Source: Ancylobacter sp. IITR112
GTDB lineage: Bacteria; Pseudomonadota; Alphaproteobacteria; Rhizobiales; Xanthobacteraceae
DNA length: 64,000 nucleotides
NCBI RefSeq assembly: GCF_041415945.1
Contig: NZ_JBGCUS010000001.1
Span: 1,364,001-1,428,000 of the forward strand
Direction of reading: 5' to 3'
Positions 33,827 to 43,812 of the stretch are shown piece by piece. The position numbers and the translations under genes are program-made. The notes beneath the pieces are model-generated. The model saw only the letters and a list, made by a program, of their open reading frames with translations. It ran no database searches and was not told where the DNA came from. Each line of letters starts with the position of its first letter. Within the stretch, counting starts at the first letter, position 1.

Positions 33827-34861
33827 TTACTTGTTGATGTCGGTCCAGATGCGGGCATAGAGCTGGGAGACCTCCGGCGAGCAGGTTTCCAGGAACTGGC
33901 CGGCCTTCTCGAACTGCGGCGGCACGTTGAGTTCCGGTGCACCCTTCATGTCGGCGGGGAAGAAGGCTTCCGAACCCTTGATGCCGTTCGCGTATTTGGC
34001 GAAGGCCGAGATCATCGCGGCGTTTTCCGGCTCCATGATGAAGTTCATGAACGCCTTGGCGTTCTCGGGATTCTTGGCGTCCTTGAGGATCGCCACGCTG
34101 TCCATGAACAGCGGATAGCCTTCCTTGGGATAGCCGAAGGCGACATCCGGGTTCTTCAGCCGCGCGCGCAGGATGGCGCCGTTCCAGTAGTAGACGCCGG
34201 CATAATCGCCCGAGGGCAGCTTCTCGGTGACGGAATAGTCCATCGCCAGCCATTTCGGCTTGGCTTCCAGCAGCTTGTCGCGCACCTGCTTCAGCAGCGC
34301 CTTGTCGGTGGTGCACCAGTCGCCTCCGAGATATTTGATGGTAGCGTAGAGCACGTCATTCATTTCCGGCTCGACATTGATCTTGCCGACCAGTTCCTTC
34401 GGCGGATCGAGGAAGATCGCCGAGGTGTTGATGTCGCCGCCATAGACCTTGGTGTTGACGCCGATGCCGCTGAGGCCCCACTGCCACGGCACCGAATAGT
34501 GCCGGCCCGGATCCCACGGCACATTCACCCAGCGCTCATCGACATTCTTGAAATTCGGCATCTGGTCGGGGCGGGCTTCCAGCAGCAGCCCTTCCTTGAT
34601 CCAGATCGGCATGTAATTGGCGGAGGGCACCACGATGTCGAAGCCATGGCCGCCCGCGCGGATCTTGGCCAGCGCGGTGTCATTGGAATCGTAGTCGGTG
34701 ACGGTCACCTTGACCTTATGGGTCTCCTCGAACTTCTTGATCAGTTCGGGGCTGGTATAGTCGCCCCAGTTATAAATGTTGAGCTGCCCTTCGGCGCAGG
34801 CCGCGCCCGCGCTGACGAGAAGGGCGAGCGCCGCCGCCAGCGTCGTCGATTTCAGTGTCAT
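33827..34861 (-). CDS. potF: Polyamine ABC transporter substrate-binding protein (PotF-like)
   Basis: A 344-residue periplasmic binding protein. Signal peptide (MTLKSTTLAAALALLVSAGA, cleavage after ACA near residue 23), then the PotD/PotF start GQLNIYNWGDYTSPELIKKF. Further family parts: TVTDYDSNDTALAKIRAGGH, DIVVPSANYMPIWIKEGLL and WQWGLSGIGVNTKVY. It captures putrescine, spermidine or a related amine and delivers it to the two permeases. It is the last gene of a four-gene minus-strand operon (ATPase, two permeases, binder). Confidence 0.92.
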   Translation of the reverse strand: MTLKSTTLAAALALLVSAGAACAEGQLNIYNWGDYTSPELIKKFEETHKVKVTVTDYDSNDTALAKIRAGGHGFDIVVPSANYMPIWIKEGLLLEARPDQMPNFKNVDERWVNVPWDPGRHYSVPWQWGLSGIGVNTKVYGGDINTSAIFLDPPKELVGKINVEPEMNDVLYATIKYLGGDWCTTDKALLKQVRDKLLEAKPKWLAMDYSVTEKLPSGDYAGVYYWNGAILRARLKNPDVAFGYPKEGYPLFMDSVAILKDAKNPENAKAFMNFIMEPENAAMISAFAKYANGIKGSEAFFPADMKGAPELNVPPQFEKAGQFLETCSPEVSQLYARIWTDINK

Positions 34862-34902
34862 GGTTCCACTCCGTCCGGTCCGTTTGGTTCAGGCGTGTCG
34901 GG

Positions 34903-35706
34903 TTAGGACTTCTTGCGGTTGATAAAGAAGAACACGGTTACCAGAGCAACCGACAGCACCAGGAAGGCGGCGGCGATGGCGTTGATCTCCGGCGTCACGG
35001 CGCGGCGCAACTGGCCCAGCATGTAGGTCGGCAGCGTGTCCTGTCCGCCTGACTTGACGAATTCGGAGATCACCACATCGTCCAGCGAGATGACGAAAGC
35101 CAGCATGAAGCCGGCGATGATGCCGGGCCGCAGCAGCGGCAGCGTCACCCGCCGGAACACCTGCCAGGGCGGGGCGTAGAGATCCGCCGCCGCGCGCTCC
35201 AGCGATTCGTCCATCCCTTCCAGCCGCGCCCGGATGGGCAGATAGGCGAAGGGGATGCAGAAGGCGGTGTGGGCCAGGATGAGATAGCCAAGCCCGTTAT
35301 AGCCGGTCCACACCTTGACCTTGGCGAAGACGATGAGCAGCGCCACCGCGGTGACGATTTCCGGCACCATCAGCGGCAGGTTGATGAAGGCGTATTTGAA
35401 CGACAGGCCGCGATAGGGCGCGGTGCGCGTGGTGGCGATGGCGGCCATGGTGGCGGCTATGGTCGCCATGCTCGCCGCGCTCAGGGCGATGATGAGCGAG
35501 CGCCAGGCCGCATCCTGCACAGACCTGTTCTCCGCCGCCTCGTAGAACCAGCGCAGCGAGAATCCGCCCCAGTCCGACAGCGAGTCGCTGGCGTTGAAGG
35601 CGTAGGCCACCAGCGTGACGATCGGCAGGTAGAGCAGGGCGAAGGTGAACAGCGCGACGATGCCGAAGCCCGGCTGCGAACGTATGTCGAAGCGTGCCCT
35701 AGCCAT
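34903..35706 (-). CDS. potI: Polyamine ABC transporter permease (PotI-like)
   Basis: A 267-residue inner-membrane permease with six predicted helices. The start is MARARFDIRSQPGFGIVALF, and the EAA loop that docks with the ATPase is visible as ESLERAAADLYAPPWQVFRR followed by VTLPLLRPGII. Its ATG at 35706 overlaps the stop of the preceding permease gene by 8 bp. It forms the channel with the PotH-like subunit. Confidence 0.92.
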   Translation of the reverse strand: MARARFDIRSQPGFGIVALFTFALLYLPIVTLVAYAFNASDSLSDWGGFSLRWFYEAAENRSVQDAAWRSLIIALSAASMATIAATMAAIATTRTAPYRGLSFKYAFINLPLMVPEIVTAVALLIVFAKVKVWTGYNGLGYLILAHTAFCIPFAYLPIRARLEGMDESLERAAADLYAPPWQVFRRVTLPLLRPGIIAGFMLAFVISLDDVVISEFVKSGGQDTLPTYMLGQLRRAVTPEINAIAAAFLVLSVALVTVFFFINRKKS

Positions 35707-36622
35707 GGCCGGATCCCGAGCGTGTCGCGTTGCGCACATAAACCAGCATGGCGACCAGAACCAGCAGCATCAGCGCGATCGACAGGGCCGCGCCGAGCGG
35801 CCAGTTGCGACCGGCGCCGAACTGCAGCTCGATAAGATTGGCGAGCATCAGATTCTTGCCGCCGCCGAGCACACGCGGAATGACATAGGCGCCGAGCGAG
35901 GGGATGAAGACGAGGATGGAGCCGGCGACGATGCCGGGCTTCACCAGCGGCAGGATGATGCGCCGGAGCACGGCGAGCCGGCCGGCATAGAGGTCGTAGC
36001 CGGCCTCGACCAGGCGAAAATCGAGCTTTTCCATACTGGCATAGAGCGGCAGCACCATCAGCGGCAGGTAGACATAGACCATGCCGAACAGGATGGCCCA
36101 GTCCGTGTACATGATCGGGATCGGCTCGTTGATCACGCCGAGCCACATCAGCAGCGTGTTCAGCACGCCCTCATTGCGGATCACCTGCTGCATGGCGAAG
36201 GTACGGATCAGCAGATTGGTCCAGAACGGGATGGTGATGAGGAACACCCAGACCTCGCGGGTCTGGCGCGGGCGCGTGGCGATGAAATAGGCGGTGGGAA
36301 AGCCGAGCGCCAGCGTCGCCAGCGTGGTGATGATCGACAGCCGCACCGAACGCCACAGAATCGACAGATGTGCGTCGGCGAGGGTGATGGTGTCGTCGAA
36401 AATATCGCGCTGAAGGAACACCGAGAACCAGCCGTCGAGCGAGAACTGGTCCGGCTTCACATCGCCATAATCGCCCTTGGCCATGAAGGAATAGGCCAGC
36501 ATGACGAAGAGCGGGCCGATGGCGGCGATGAACACGATGAACAGGGCCGGCGCCGAAAGCAGCCAGCGGGTGCGGGTTTTCGACTGTTCGTCGCGTCGGG
36601 CGATCTCGGCCGCGCTCGCCAT
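35699..36622 (-). CDS. potH: Polyamine ABC transporter permease (PotH-like)
   Basis: A 307-residue inner-membrane permease with a cytoplasmic lead of about 18 residues and six helices. The EAA loop reads FRLVEAGYDLYAGRLAVLRR then IILPLVKPGIVAGS. FWTNLLIRTFAMQQVIRNEG is typical of PotB/PotH proteins. The gap to the ATPase gene is only 3 bp and it overlaps potI, showing one operon. Confidence 0.92.
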   Translation of the reverse strand: MASAAEIARRDEQSKTRTRWLLSAPALFIVFIAAIGPLFVMLAYSFMAKGDYGDVKPDQFSLDGWFSVFLQRDIFDDTITLADAHLSILWRSVRLSIITTLATLALGFPTAYFIATRPRQTREVWVFLITIPFWTNLLIRTFAMQQVIRNEGVLNTLLMWLGVINEPIPIMYTDWAILFGMVYVYLPLMVLPLYASMEKLDFRLVEAGYDLYAGRLAVLRRIILPLVKPGIVAGSILVFIPSLGAYVIPRVLGGGKNLMLANLIELQFGAGRNWPLGAALSIALMLLVLVAMLVYVRNATRSGSGHG

Positions 36623-36625
36623 GGC

Positions 36626-37732
36626 TCAGTCCCGCAGCACTTGCGCCGCGTCCGGCGCGATGTCGATGCCAACCCGTTCGCCGACACTGGCGCCGCAGGA
36701 CTGGCTGCGCGAATTCTGCTGGCGCACCATGAAGCTGAGGCCCTGGTCTAGCTTCACATGAATATGCGTGTCCGTGCCGAAATAGACGACATTCTCAACC
36801 ACGCCGGCGAGGTGCCCGCCGCTGGCGACGAGGCGCGCATGTTCCGGCCGCACCACGATGGTGGCGTCGCCGGCCGGCCGGTAATCCTCGGCGAGGCTGG
36901 CGGAAATCTCGATGCCGGAGGGCAGCCGCACCCGCGCCAGCCCGGCCTCGATACCGACCATGGCGGCGGGAAGGAAATTGGTCTCGCCGATGAAGTCGGC
37001 GACGAAGCGCTCGGCCGGCTTGTCGTAAATGTCCCAGGGCGTGCCGATCTGCAGCACCCGGCCCTTCGACATGACCGCGATGCGGTCGGACATGGTGAGC
37101 GCTTCTTCCTGGTCGTGGGTGACGAAGATGAAGGTGATGCCGGTCTCGCTCTGCATGCGCTTGAGCTCGATCTGCATCTCCTTGCGCAGCTTGTAGTCGA
37201 GCGCGGAGAGCGGCTCGTCCAGCAGCAGCACCTTGGGAGCCGGGGCAAGTGCACGGGCGAGGGCGACGCGCTGGGCCTGGCCGCCGGAAATCTGGTCGGT
37301 GCGGCGCCGCGCCAGCTCCTCCATATGGACGAGCTTGAGCATCTCGGCCACGCGCGCCTCTATCGCCGCCTTGGGCCGCCCAAGCATCTGCAGCCCGAAC
37401 GCCACGTTCTCCGACACGGTGAGGTGCGGGAAGAGCGCATAGCTCTGGAACACCGTATTGATGGGCCGCTTGAACGGCGGCAGGCCAGCAATGTCCTCGC
37501 CATGCAGCCGGATCGACCCTTCGGTTGGGTATTCGAACCCGGCGATCATCCGCAGCAAGGTCGTCTTGCCGCAGCCGGAAGGCCCTAGCAATGTAAAGAA
37601 TTCATTTTCGCGAATAGCGACCGAAACATTGTCGAGTGCCCGAAGGGCGCGCGGACCCTCGCCAAATTGCTTGACGATACCCGTGCATTCGACAGCGATG
37701 CGGGCGTCCGGTACAGCGGCAGGCTCCGGCAT
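36626..37732 (-). CDS. potG: Polyamine ABC transporter ATPase (PotG-like)
   Basis: A 368-residue ATP-binding subunit: Walker A GPSGCGKT (about 49-56), Q-loop [13 protein letters not shown], signature [15 protein letters not shown] (Ile in place of the usual Leu), Walker [14 protein letters not shown]-loop VTHDQEEAL. The C-terminal TOBE domain (about 280-365) is complete. It is the first gene of the operon; its promoter lies in the 140-bp spacer before the amidase gene. Confidence 0.93.
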   Translation of the reverse strand: MPEPAAVPDARIAVECTGIVKQFGEGPRALRALDNVSVAIRENEFFTLLGPSGCGKTTLLRMIAGFEYPTEGSIRLHGEDIAGLPPFKRPINTVFQSYALFPHLTVSENVAFGLQMLGRPKAAIEARVAEMLKLVHMEELARRRTDQISGGQAQRVALARALAPAPKVLLLDEPLSALDYKLRKEMQIELKRMQSETGITFIFVTHDQEEALTMSDRIAVMSKGRVLQIGTPWDIYDKPAERFVADFIGETNFLPAAMVGIEAGLARVRLPSGIEISASLAEDYRPAGDATIVVRPEHARLVASGGHLAGVVENVVYFGTDTHIHVKLDQGLSFMVRQQNSRSQSCGASVGERVGIDIAPDAAQVLRD

Positions 37733-37873
37733 TATTCACCCGTTGCTAGATACAGGCCCCGTGGAGGGCGGCGAACACACCAAGCTAGGTGTCATTCGCC
37801 GCCAGCCTAAGTGAGGGTTCGGCATCCGGCAAGCGGGGCCGGTGCAATGTGATCAAATTTTTGGCCGGTCCTG

Positions 37874-39319
37874 TTAACAGGCAATCGGCGGGCGGCGACC
37901 GGCCCAGGGAGAGGCTTCCTCGAGGCGGGCGCAGAGGCCGAGGAGGGCTTCGTCGTGGCCGAAGGGAGCGGCGAGGTGGATACCGACCGGCAGCCCGTCC
38001 GCCGTCCAGTGCAGCGGCAGCGAGGCGGCGGGCTGGCCGGAAGCGTTGAAGGCGGCGGTGAAGGGCGAATAGGCGAACACCCCGTCCGGCCCCATGCGGT
38101 AGGCGAGATAGTCGCGGCCGGCATGGTCGAAGCGCCCGAGCTTGGCCGGCGGCTCGGCCAGGGTGGCGGTCAGCAGGAAGTCGGCGCGCTGGAAGAACGC
38201 GGCCATTTCCCGGCCATAAGCGTGCACCTTGTTGACCGCGTTGAGATAATCGGCGCCGCTGATGCCGCGCGCATACTCCACCGCCGAACGGGCGACGCTT
38301 TCGATCTCGTCGTCGCCCAGCGGACGGCCGCGCCGGCGAACCGCGCTTTCCACCGTCAGCGCCGTGCCGCAGCCGACAATCTTGGTCCAGGCCTCCATCA
38401 TGCCGGCGGTATCGGCCTCGGGGCGCGCCTCCACCAGATGATGGCCGAGGCTCTCCAGCAGCCGCGCCGCCGCCTCCACCGCCGCCCGGCATTCCGGTGC
38501 GATGGGAGCGCCAGTGAGGGTAGTGAGGGTGAAGGCGATGGTGAACGGCCCGTCGCGCCGCGCCAGCGCCGTGGTGAAGGAGGCTTCCAGCGGCGGGGCG
38601 ACATAGGGGGCGCCGAGGTCCGGGCCCTGGGTGATGTCGAGCAGCGCCGCCGTGTCGCGCACCGAACGGGTGAGGAAGCCGTCGATCGCCATGCCGGCCC
38701 AGCCTTCGCCGACATAGGGTCCGTCCGGGGTACGGGCGCGGGTCGCCTTGAAGCCGAACAGCCCGCAGGAGGAGGCGGGAATCCGCACCGAGCCGCCGCC
38801 ATCCGACCCATGCGCCGCCGGCAGGATGCCCGCGGCCACCGCCGCCGCCGCGCCGCCGGAGGAGCCGCCGGGCGTATGGTCGAGATTCCACGGATTGCGC
38901 GTCGGCCCGCCATAGACCGCCGCCTCGGTGGTCGGGCCGACACCGCCTTCCGGCGAGGTGGTGCGGCCGAAGGTGACAAGGCCGGCGGCGCGCAGCCGGG
39001 CATAGATCGCCGAATCCTGGCCGTAGCGCGTATCGGCGAAGAGGCGCGAGCCATTATTGGAGGGGAAATCCACCGCCTCGGCGCCGAGATCCTTGAGCAG
39101 GAATGGCACGCCGCGCAGCGGCCCTTCCGGCAGTCCCTCCTCGATCAGCCGGCGCGCCACGTCCTCGCGCAGCATCGTCACGGCGTTGATCCGGGGATTG
39201 CGGGCGGCGACGCGCGCCAGCGCCTCGTCCAGCAATTCGCCGGGGGTCACGTCGCGCCGGGCGACATGTTCGGCCAGGGCGACGGCGTCGCTCGAATCGT
39301 AGAGTTCGCTGATATCCAT
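37874..39319 (-). CDS. Amidase (amidase-signature family)
   Basis: A 481-residue amidase-signature enzyme with the Ser-cisSer-Lys triad: Lys in [10 protein letters not shown] (about residue 77), cis-Ser in [17 protein letters not shown], and the nucleophile Ser in [20 protein letters not shown]. It resembles 6-aminohexanoate-cyclic-dimer hydrolases and related broad amidases. The start [20 protein letters not shown] at 39319 is preferred to the longer frame. It is upstream of the pot operon on the same strand with a 141-bp spacer. Substrate unknown; the pot neighbour may be chance. Confidence 0.87.
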   Translation of the reverse strand: MDISELYDSSDAVALAEHVARRDVTPGELLDEALARVAARNPRINAVTMLREDVARRLIEEGLPEGPLRGVPFLLKDLGAEAVDFPSNNGSRLFADTRYGQDSAIYARLRAAGLVTFGRTTSPEGGVGPTTEAAVYGGPTRNPWNLDHTPGGSSGGAAAAVAAGILPAAHGSDGGGSVRIPASSCGLFGFKATRARTPDGPYVGEGWAGMAIDGFLTRSVRDTAALLDITQGPDLGAPYVAPPLEASFTTALARRDGPFTIAFTLTTLTGAPIAPECRAAVEAAARLLESLGHHLVEARPEADTAGMMEAWTKIVGCGTALTVESAVRRRGRPLGDDEIESVARSAVEYARGISGADYLNAVNKVHAYGREMAAFFQRADFLLTATLAEPPAKLGRFDHAGRDYLAYRMGPDGVFAYSPFTAAFNASGQPAASLPLHWTADGLPVGIHLAAPFGHDEALLGLCARLEEASPWAGRRPPIAC

Positions 39320-39401
39320 GAGGCGTGTCCGCTTCCGAGGGGGAGGCATGTATCACCCCCCGGCCCGGCGACGCGCAAGGGGCCGGCGCTCCGCGCCGTC
39401 G

Positions 39402-39710
39402 CTAGCGCAGGGGCGGCGCGGCGGGCCCGGCGCGATGACCGGCCGCAACTTCCGGGAGAGGCGCGCCGTCTCTGGCCAGCCGCTCGCGATAGGCCGGCAG
39501 CACCTGCAGCGCGAAGGCGACGAGCTTCGTCTCGTCCCGTTCGCCCAGGCCGATCGCCTCCATCAGGGCCGAGGCGAGGCGCATCCGCATGACCTCGTCG
39601 ACCCCGTCGCGGTTGAGCCGTGTGGCGGCGTCCTGGGCCTGGGCGATACAGCGGTCGAGCAGGCGGACGGTTTCCGGATCAAGGCGAAGATGACGCGACG
39701 ACATACTCAT
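39402..39710 (-). CDS. Hypothetical protein, 102 aa
   Basis: A helical acidic/basic protein starting MSMSSRHLRLDPETVRLLDR, with the motif MRLASALMEAIGLGERDETK in the middle and a Pro/Ala-rich end. A second ATG lies two codons further in. No signal peptide. The family is not recognised. It lies 82 bp upstream of the amidase on the same strand. Confidence 0.6.
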   Translation of the reverse strand: MSMSSRHLRLDPETVRLLDRCIAQAQDAATRLNRDGVDEVMRMRLASALMEAIGLGERDETKLVAFALQVLPAYRERLARDGAPLPEVAAGHRAGPAAPPLR

Positions 39711-39872
39711 TCCCCAAGCGGCCATTTGCGGCCCGCGCGGCAGATGTAGGAGGCCCGGACTCGCCGGCAAGGGGTGGGTGCGCATCTGTTGGCGGGGCGC
39801 GACAGATGTGCGCATGCGCGGAAGGGCGCGGACCCGACGGTCCGCGCCCATGCAACTGGTGATGGAAGCTCG

Positions 39873-40148
39873 TCAGCGGGTTGAACGGGCGTTCTGCTCG
39901 ATCGAACGCTGGATGTAGGGCTCGACATTCTGCGTCGAGGGGGTGCCGACATAGGCGTTGCGGCCCTCGACGATGCGGGCATCGTACCCGCCATTGGCAC
40001 GGGCCTCGCCGGCGCTGCGCACGGCGGCGTCATAGCCGGCCTTTTCCTGCGCGTCGCGGCCATCCGCCACAGCGGTATTGACCAGGCCGGCGGCCGACAG
40101 GGAAAGGATGGTCGCGGTGCAGAGCATCTTCCAGTTGAAAGCGGTCAT
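39873..40148 (-). CDS. Small exported protein, 91 aa
   Basis: The signal peptide MTAFNWKMLCTATILSLSAA with cleavage likely after TAVA near residue 28. The mature part is short and hydrophilic (DGRDAQEKAGYDAAVRSAGE) with a Gly/Tyr repeat (NGGYDARIVEGRNAYVG). Periplasmic or secreted; function unknown. The spacer to the divergent two-component system (40149-40424, 276 bp) carries the promoters of both. Confidence 0.7.
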   Translation of the reverse strand: MTAFNWKMLCTATILSLSAAGLVNTAVADGRDAQEKAGYDAAVRSAGEARANGGYDARIVEGRNAYVGTPSTQNVEPYIQRSIEQNARSTR

Positions 40149-40424
40149 GATAGTCTCTCCTGTTTGGCTGTCGTGCTTCCGGCGCCGCCGGAAGGCTTTG
40201 GAACGACGTTAAAGATCGCGAATAATTCGCTTTACTCATCTGTCCGGCGCGGCGCGGGGTTGCCGTCGTCCGATGAAGCCAAGATAGGGGGAAGTTGTCG
40301 CAGATATTCTTCAGCCAAGCGGCCGGATTGTCTCTGCCTGTCGCAACCGGAACCCGGCTATACGCTTTGTTACAATTTTTCCCAGCGCGGAAAGCACGAT
40401 GGCAGTATGTAAAAGGCGTGGAGC

Positions 40425-41150
40425 ATGCCTATGGACGCCGTACCGCACATCGCCATCGTCGACGATCATCGCGATATTCGCGATCTCGTCGGCAAATATC
40501 TGCACCGCCACGGCTACCGCACCTCGCTGGCGGAAAACGCGGCCGCGTTCCGCCGGCTGATGGAGCGCAACGCCTTCGATCTGGTGGTGCTCGATGTCAT
40601 GATGCCGGGCGAGGACGGGCTGTCGCTCTGCCGCTATCTGCGTGAATCGACGCAACTGCCCATCATCATGCTGACCGCCATGGCGGAGGAGACCGACCGC
40701 ATCGTCGGGCTCGAACTCGGCGCCGACGATTATCTCTCCAAGCCGTTCAACCCGCGCGAACTGCTCGCCCGCATAAAGGCGGTGCTGCGCCGGGTGCAGA
40801 GTCTGCCGCCGCAGCGCGGCCAGCTTAAGGCGAAAGAGCTGCGCTTCGACCGCTGGGCGCTCAATGTCGGCCGGCGCGAACTGATCGACCAGGACGGCCT
40901 CACCGTGCCGCTGAGCACGGCGGAGTTCCGGCTGCTGAGCGTGTTTCTCGATCATGCCGGGCTGGTTCTGAGCCGCGACCAGTTGCTCGATCTCACCGTC
41001 GGCCGCAGCGCCGAGCCCTTCGACCGCGCCATCGACAATCAGGTGAGCCGGCTGCGCAAGAAGATCGAGACCGATCCGAAATCGCCCGTGCTGATCAAGA
41101 CGCATTGGGGCGGCGGCTACAGCTTCTCGGCGGAGGTCGAGGGCCAATGA
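40425..41150 (+). CDS. OmpR/PhoB-family response regulator
   Basis: A 241-residue regulator. Receiver: IAIVDDHRDIRDLVGKYLHR, phosphoacceptor Asp in LVVLDVMMPGEDGL, switch MLTAMAEE, Lys in LSKPFNPREL. The winged helix ends TAEFRLLSVFLDHAGLVLSR and NQVSRLRKKIETDPKSPVLI followed by THWGGGYSF. Its stop overlaps the ATG of the kinase gene by 4 bp. It is divergent from the small exported protein and likely activates or represses it together with other targets. Confidence 0.92.
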   Translation: MPMDAVPHIAIVDDHRDIRDLVGKYLHRHGYRTSLAENAAAFRRLMERNAFDLVVLDVMMPGEDGLSLCRYLRESTQLPIIMLTAMAEETDRIVGLELGADDYLSKPFNPRELLARIKAVLRRVQSLPPQRGQLKAKELRFDRWALNVGRRELIDQDGLTVPLSTAEFRLLSVFLDHAGLVLSRDQLLDLTVGRSAEPFDRAIDNQVSRLRKKIETDPKSPVLIKTHWGGGYSFSAEVEGQ

Positions 41151-42703
41151 TCGGGATATGGAATCGCAGCCTCACGGCCCGCTTCGTCGCGGTGGTGCTG
41201 ATGGCGCTCGCGATTTCGCAGGGCATCAGCTTCCTGCTGTTCACCGACGAGATGGGCGGCGTGCTGCTGCGCGCGGCCAAGGCCGAATTCCTCAGCCGCA
41301 GCGCCTCGGTGGCGCAGGTGCTGGAGACCACCCCGCCCGGGGTGCAGGCGGACATCCTGCAGGCCAGCGGCACCAGCTATACACGCTTCTGGGTGACGCC
41401 GAGCTTTCCCGGCGATGTCGATGGCTGGCGCCGCGAGGCCAAGCAGCGCCTCGCCGAGCCGCTGCCGACGCTCGCCAATCTCGCCGGCACGGAATCCGGG
41501 AGCGCGGAGGCTGGCGCGCGGCAGGCGGCGGCCCCGCCCGCGCCGCTGCTCGCGCCGCAGCCGGTGAGCACGGCCGGCACCGCCGCCACGCCGGCGGCGG
41601 CGGGCGCGCCCTACACCACCTGGCTGGAGCTTCCCGCCCATGCCTGGCCGCTCTCGCGGGCGGCCAAGTTCATGTATTGGGGCGATGCCGGCGGCATGGG
41701 CCTCGCGGTGCAACTGAAAGACGGCTCCTGGCTCAACAGCGCCTTCTCGAAGAAGATGGCGAACAGCATGTGGAGCGCCCGCTCGCTCATCTCGCTGGCG
41801 GTGACGGCTCTCGTGCTCTCGCTCTGCGCGGCCTTCATCGCCCGCACCATGACCAAGCCGATGCGGCGGCTGGCGGCGGCGGCGGAAGCGCTGGGCCGAG
41901 GCGAAAGCGTGCCGCCGCTGGAGGAAAAGGGCCCGGACGATCTGCGCCACACCGCGGTGGCGTTCAACCTGATGCAGTCGCGGCTGCAGCGCTTTGTCGA
42001 GGACCGCACCCGCCTGCTGGCGGCGATCGGCCATGACCTGCGCACGCCGATCACCTCGCTGCGGCTGCGGGCGGAATTCGTCGCCGATGACGAGACGCGC
42101 GAGAAGATGCTCGACACGCTGGACGAGCTGCGCGCCATGACCGAGGCGACGCTGGCCTTCTCGCGCGAGCAGGCGACCGAGGAGGTCACGCGCAATGTCG
42201 ACCTCACCGCGCTGGTGGGCAGCCTGTGCGACGACCTGGTGGAACTCGGCCATGATGTGGACTGCGCCGAGGGGCCGAAGATCAGCTATCGCTGCCGGCC
42301 TGATGCGCTCAAAAGGGCGGTGCGCAATCTCGTGGAGAACGCGGTGCGCTATGGCGAGCGCGCCCGCGTCCGCCTGAACGCCACGCCGCAGGCGATCGAG
42401 ATCGTGATCGAGGATGACGGGCCGGGCATTCCGCCCGACATCGCCGAAAAGGTGTTCGAGCCGTTCTTCCGCATGGAGCATTCGCGCAACCGCGAGACCG
42501 GCGGCATCGGGCTCGGGCTGTCCATCTCGCGCAACATGGTGCGCCATCATGGCGGCGACATCATCCTCGCCAATACCGGCCATGGCCTGCGCGCCACCAT
42601 CAGCCTGCCCCATGCCGCGCTGCCGGGCGCGGAGGCGAAGGGGCCGGGGCGGGCCCCGGCGCGGGCGGGATCTGCCGGCCTGGCCCGGACGCCGGCGGAA
42701 TGA
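41147..42703 (+). CDS. Membrane sensor histidine kinase (EnvZ-like)
   Basis: A 518-residue inner-membrane kinase. Helix 1 about 11-32, a periplasmic domain of about 180 residues with an Ala/Pro-rich stretch (120-155), helix 2 about 211-232, then HAMP, HisKA with H296 in IGHDLRTPITSLRLRAEFV, and the ATPase with NLVENAVRYG, DDGPGIPP and GGIGLGLSISRNMVRHHGGD. The low-complexity periplasmic insert is unusual. It is coupled to the regulator by an ATGA overlap. Signal unknown. It converges on the sox-like operon. Confidence 0.92.
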   Translation: MIGIWNRSLTARFVAVVLMALAISQGISFLLFTDEMGGVLLRAAKAEFLSRSASVAQVLETTPPGVQADILQASGTSYTRFWVTPSFPGDVDGWRREAKQRLAEPLPTLANLAGTESGSAEAGARQAAAPPAPLLAPQPVSTAGTAATPAAAGAPYTTWLELPAHAWPLSRAAKFMYWGDAGGMGLAVQLKDGSWLNSAFSKKMANSMWSARSLISLAVTALVLSLCAAFIARTMTKPMRRLAAAAEALGRGESVPPLEEKGPDDLRHTAVAFNLMQSRLQRFVEDRTRLLAAIGHDLRTPITSLRLRAEFVADDETREKMLDTLDELRAMTEATLAFSREQATEEVTRNVDLTALVGSLCDDLVELGHDVDCAEGPKISYRCRPDALKRAVRNLVENAVRYGERARVRLNATPQAIEIVIEDDGPGIPPDIAEKVFEPFFRMEHSRNRETGGIGLGLSISRNMVRHHGGDIILANTGHGLRATISLPHAALPGAEAKGPGRAPARAGSAGLARTPAE

Positions 42704-42718
42704 GGCGTCCGCGCCGTC

Positions 42719-43492
42719 TCAGGGGCGAATGGCGGGGGTCTCCAGCGCCATGCCGGCGGCGCGCTGCATGAGATAGAGTTCCAGCGCGATGAACTCGGCT
42801 GAACCCGGCGCGAAGGGGTCGGCCCGCACGCCGACCATGCAGTTGCGCAGGCGGCGCTGCAGCGAGCCCACGCCCTGCCATTCCAGCCGGTAGAGAGGGT
42901 AGCCGGTCGGGTGCGCCTGTGTCACCGCGCTGCCGGCGAGACGCCCCTGCCAGTTCTGGTCATGGCAATTGGCGCAGGACAGGTCGAGCTGGCCGAGGCG
43001 GGTGGTGAAGATCCGCCGGCCCTCGTCACGGGCGGGCGCGAGGCGCGGATCGTCCGGCGGCGTGATGGGCAGGCCGCGCGACTGATGCGCGACCAAGGTG
43101 GTGAGGGCGAGCAGGTCGTCGCTCTCGCGCTCAAGCGCGGGTGCACGCTGGCGGACGCTGCGGCATTGATTGATGCGGCCGGCGAGGTCGATCGGCCGGC
43201 CGCTGGCCGTGTCGAAGGCGGGATAGCGGGCGGCGACGCCGCGCAGGCTTGCCGGCGCGCCGTGGCAATCGGCGCAGGACCGGCCGGCCGCGCCGGTCTT
43301 CTCCTGCCACAGCGCCTCGCCCTGCAGCACCCAGAGCATGCCGGGATTGCTGGTGTCGTCCGCCTGCATGGCCTGCGTCGCCGGCGCCATGAAGTCGCGC
43401 CCGGAGCGACGCTCGGCGGGCGGGATGTCCTGCGCCGCGGCGGGGGCGGTGAGCAGGGCGAGGGCGAGGAGTCCCGCAGCCGGGCGCGGCAT
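42719..43492 (-). CDS. soxA: SoxA-family di-haem cytochrome c
   Basis: A 257-residue periplasmic cytochrome. Signal peptide LLALALLTAPAAAQ. Two haem sites CADCH (73-77) and CANCH (173-177), C110 as a possible axial ligand, and C218 in RNCMVGVRAD as the catalytic Cys-persulfide position. With SoxX it joins a sulfane sulfur to the SoxY cysteine in canonical systems. The start at 43492 overlaps the soxZ stop by one base. The operon lacks SoxB in this window, so the substrate may differ from thiosulfate. Confidence 0.9.
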   Translation of the reverse strand: MPRPAAGLLALALLTAPAAAQDIPPAERRSGRDFMAPATQAMQADDTSNPGMLWVLQGEALWQEKTGAAGRSCADCHGAPASLRGVAARYPAFDTASGRPIDLAGRINQCRSVRQRAPALERESDDLLALTTLVAHQSRGLPITPPDDPRLAPARDEGRRIFTTRLGQLDLSCANCHDQNWQGRLAGSAVTQAHPTGYPLYRLEWQGVGSLQRRLRNCMVGVRADPFAPGSAEFIALELYLMQRAAGMALETPAIRP

Positions 43493-43812
43493 CAGCTCAC
43501 CACGATCTCGGCGCTGGCGGTCTCGCTCTGGCCACCGTCGCCGGTCCATTCGAAGGTGAGAGTGCCGCTTTCGGTCGCGACCAGGCTGAACGACACGAAC
43601 GGATTGGCCGAGATGGCGGGGAAGAAATCGGCGGCGAAGACCTCCTCGCCATTATAGCTGCAGGTGAGGCGGGTGAGGATGTTGCGCGGGATCGCCACGC
43701 CGTTCGGCCCCATGCGGTGGCCGGTTTCCATGGGGTGGGCGGTCATGGCGCGGATGTCGACGACCTCGCCCGTCTTCGCCGTCTTCGGCACGCTGATCAG
43801 GGAACGGCTCAT
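43492..43812 (-). CDS. soxZ: SoxZ-family carrier subunit
   Basis: A 106-residue beta-sandwich protein: SRSLISVPKTAKTGEVVDIR, then AMTAHPMETGHRMGPNGVAI and a final FEWTGDGGQSETASAEIVVS. It pairs with SoxY to form the carrier complex. No own signal peptide is visible, so export together with SoxY through Tat is expected. Overlaps: ATGA with soxY and TGATG with soxA. Confidence 0.92.
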   Translation of the reverse strand: MSRSLISVPKTAKTGEVVDIRAMTAHPMETGHRMGPNGVAIPRNILTRLTCSYNGEEVFAADFFPAISANPFVSFSLVATESGTLTFEWTGDGGQSETASAEIVVS

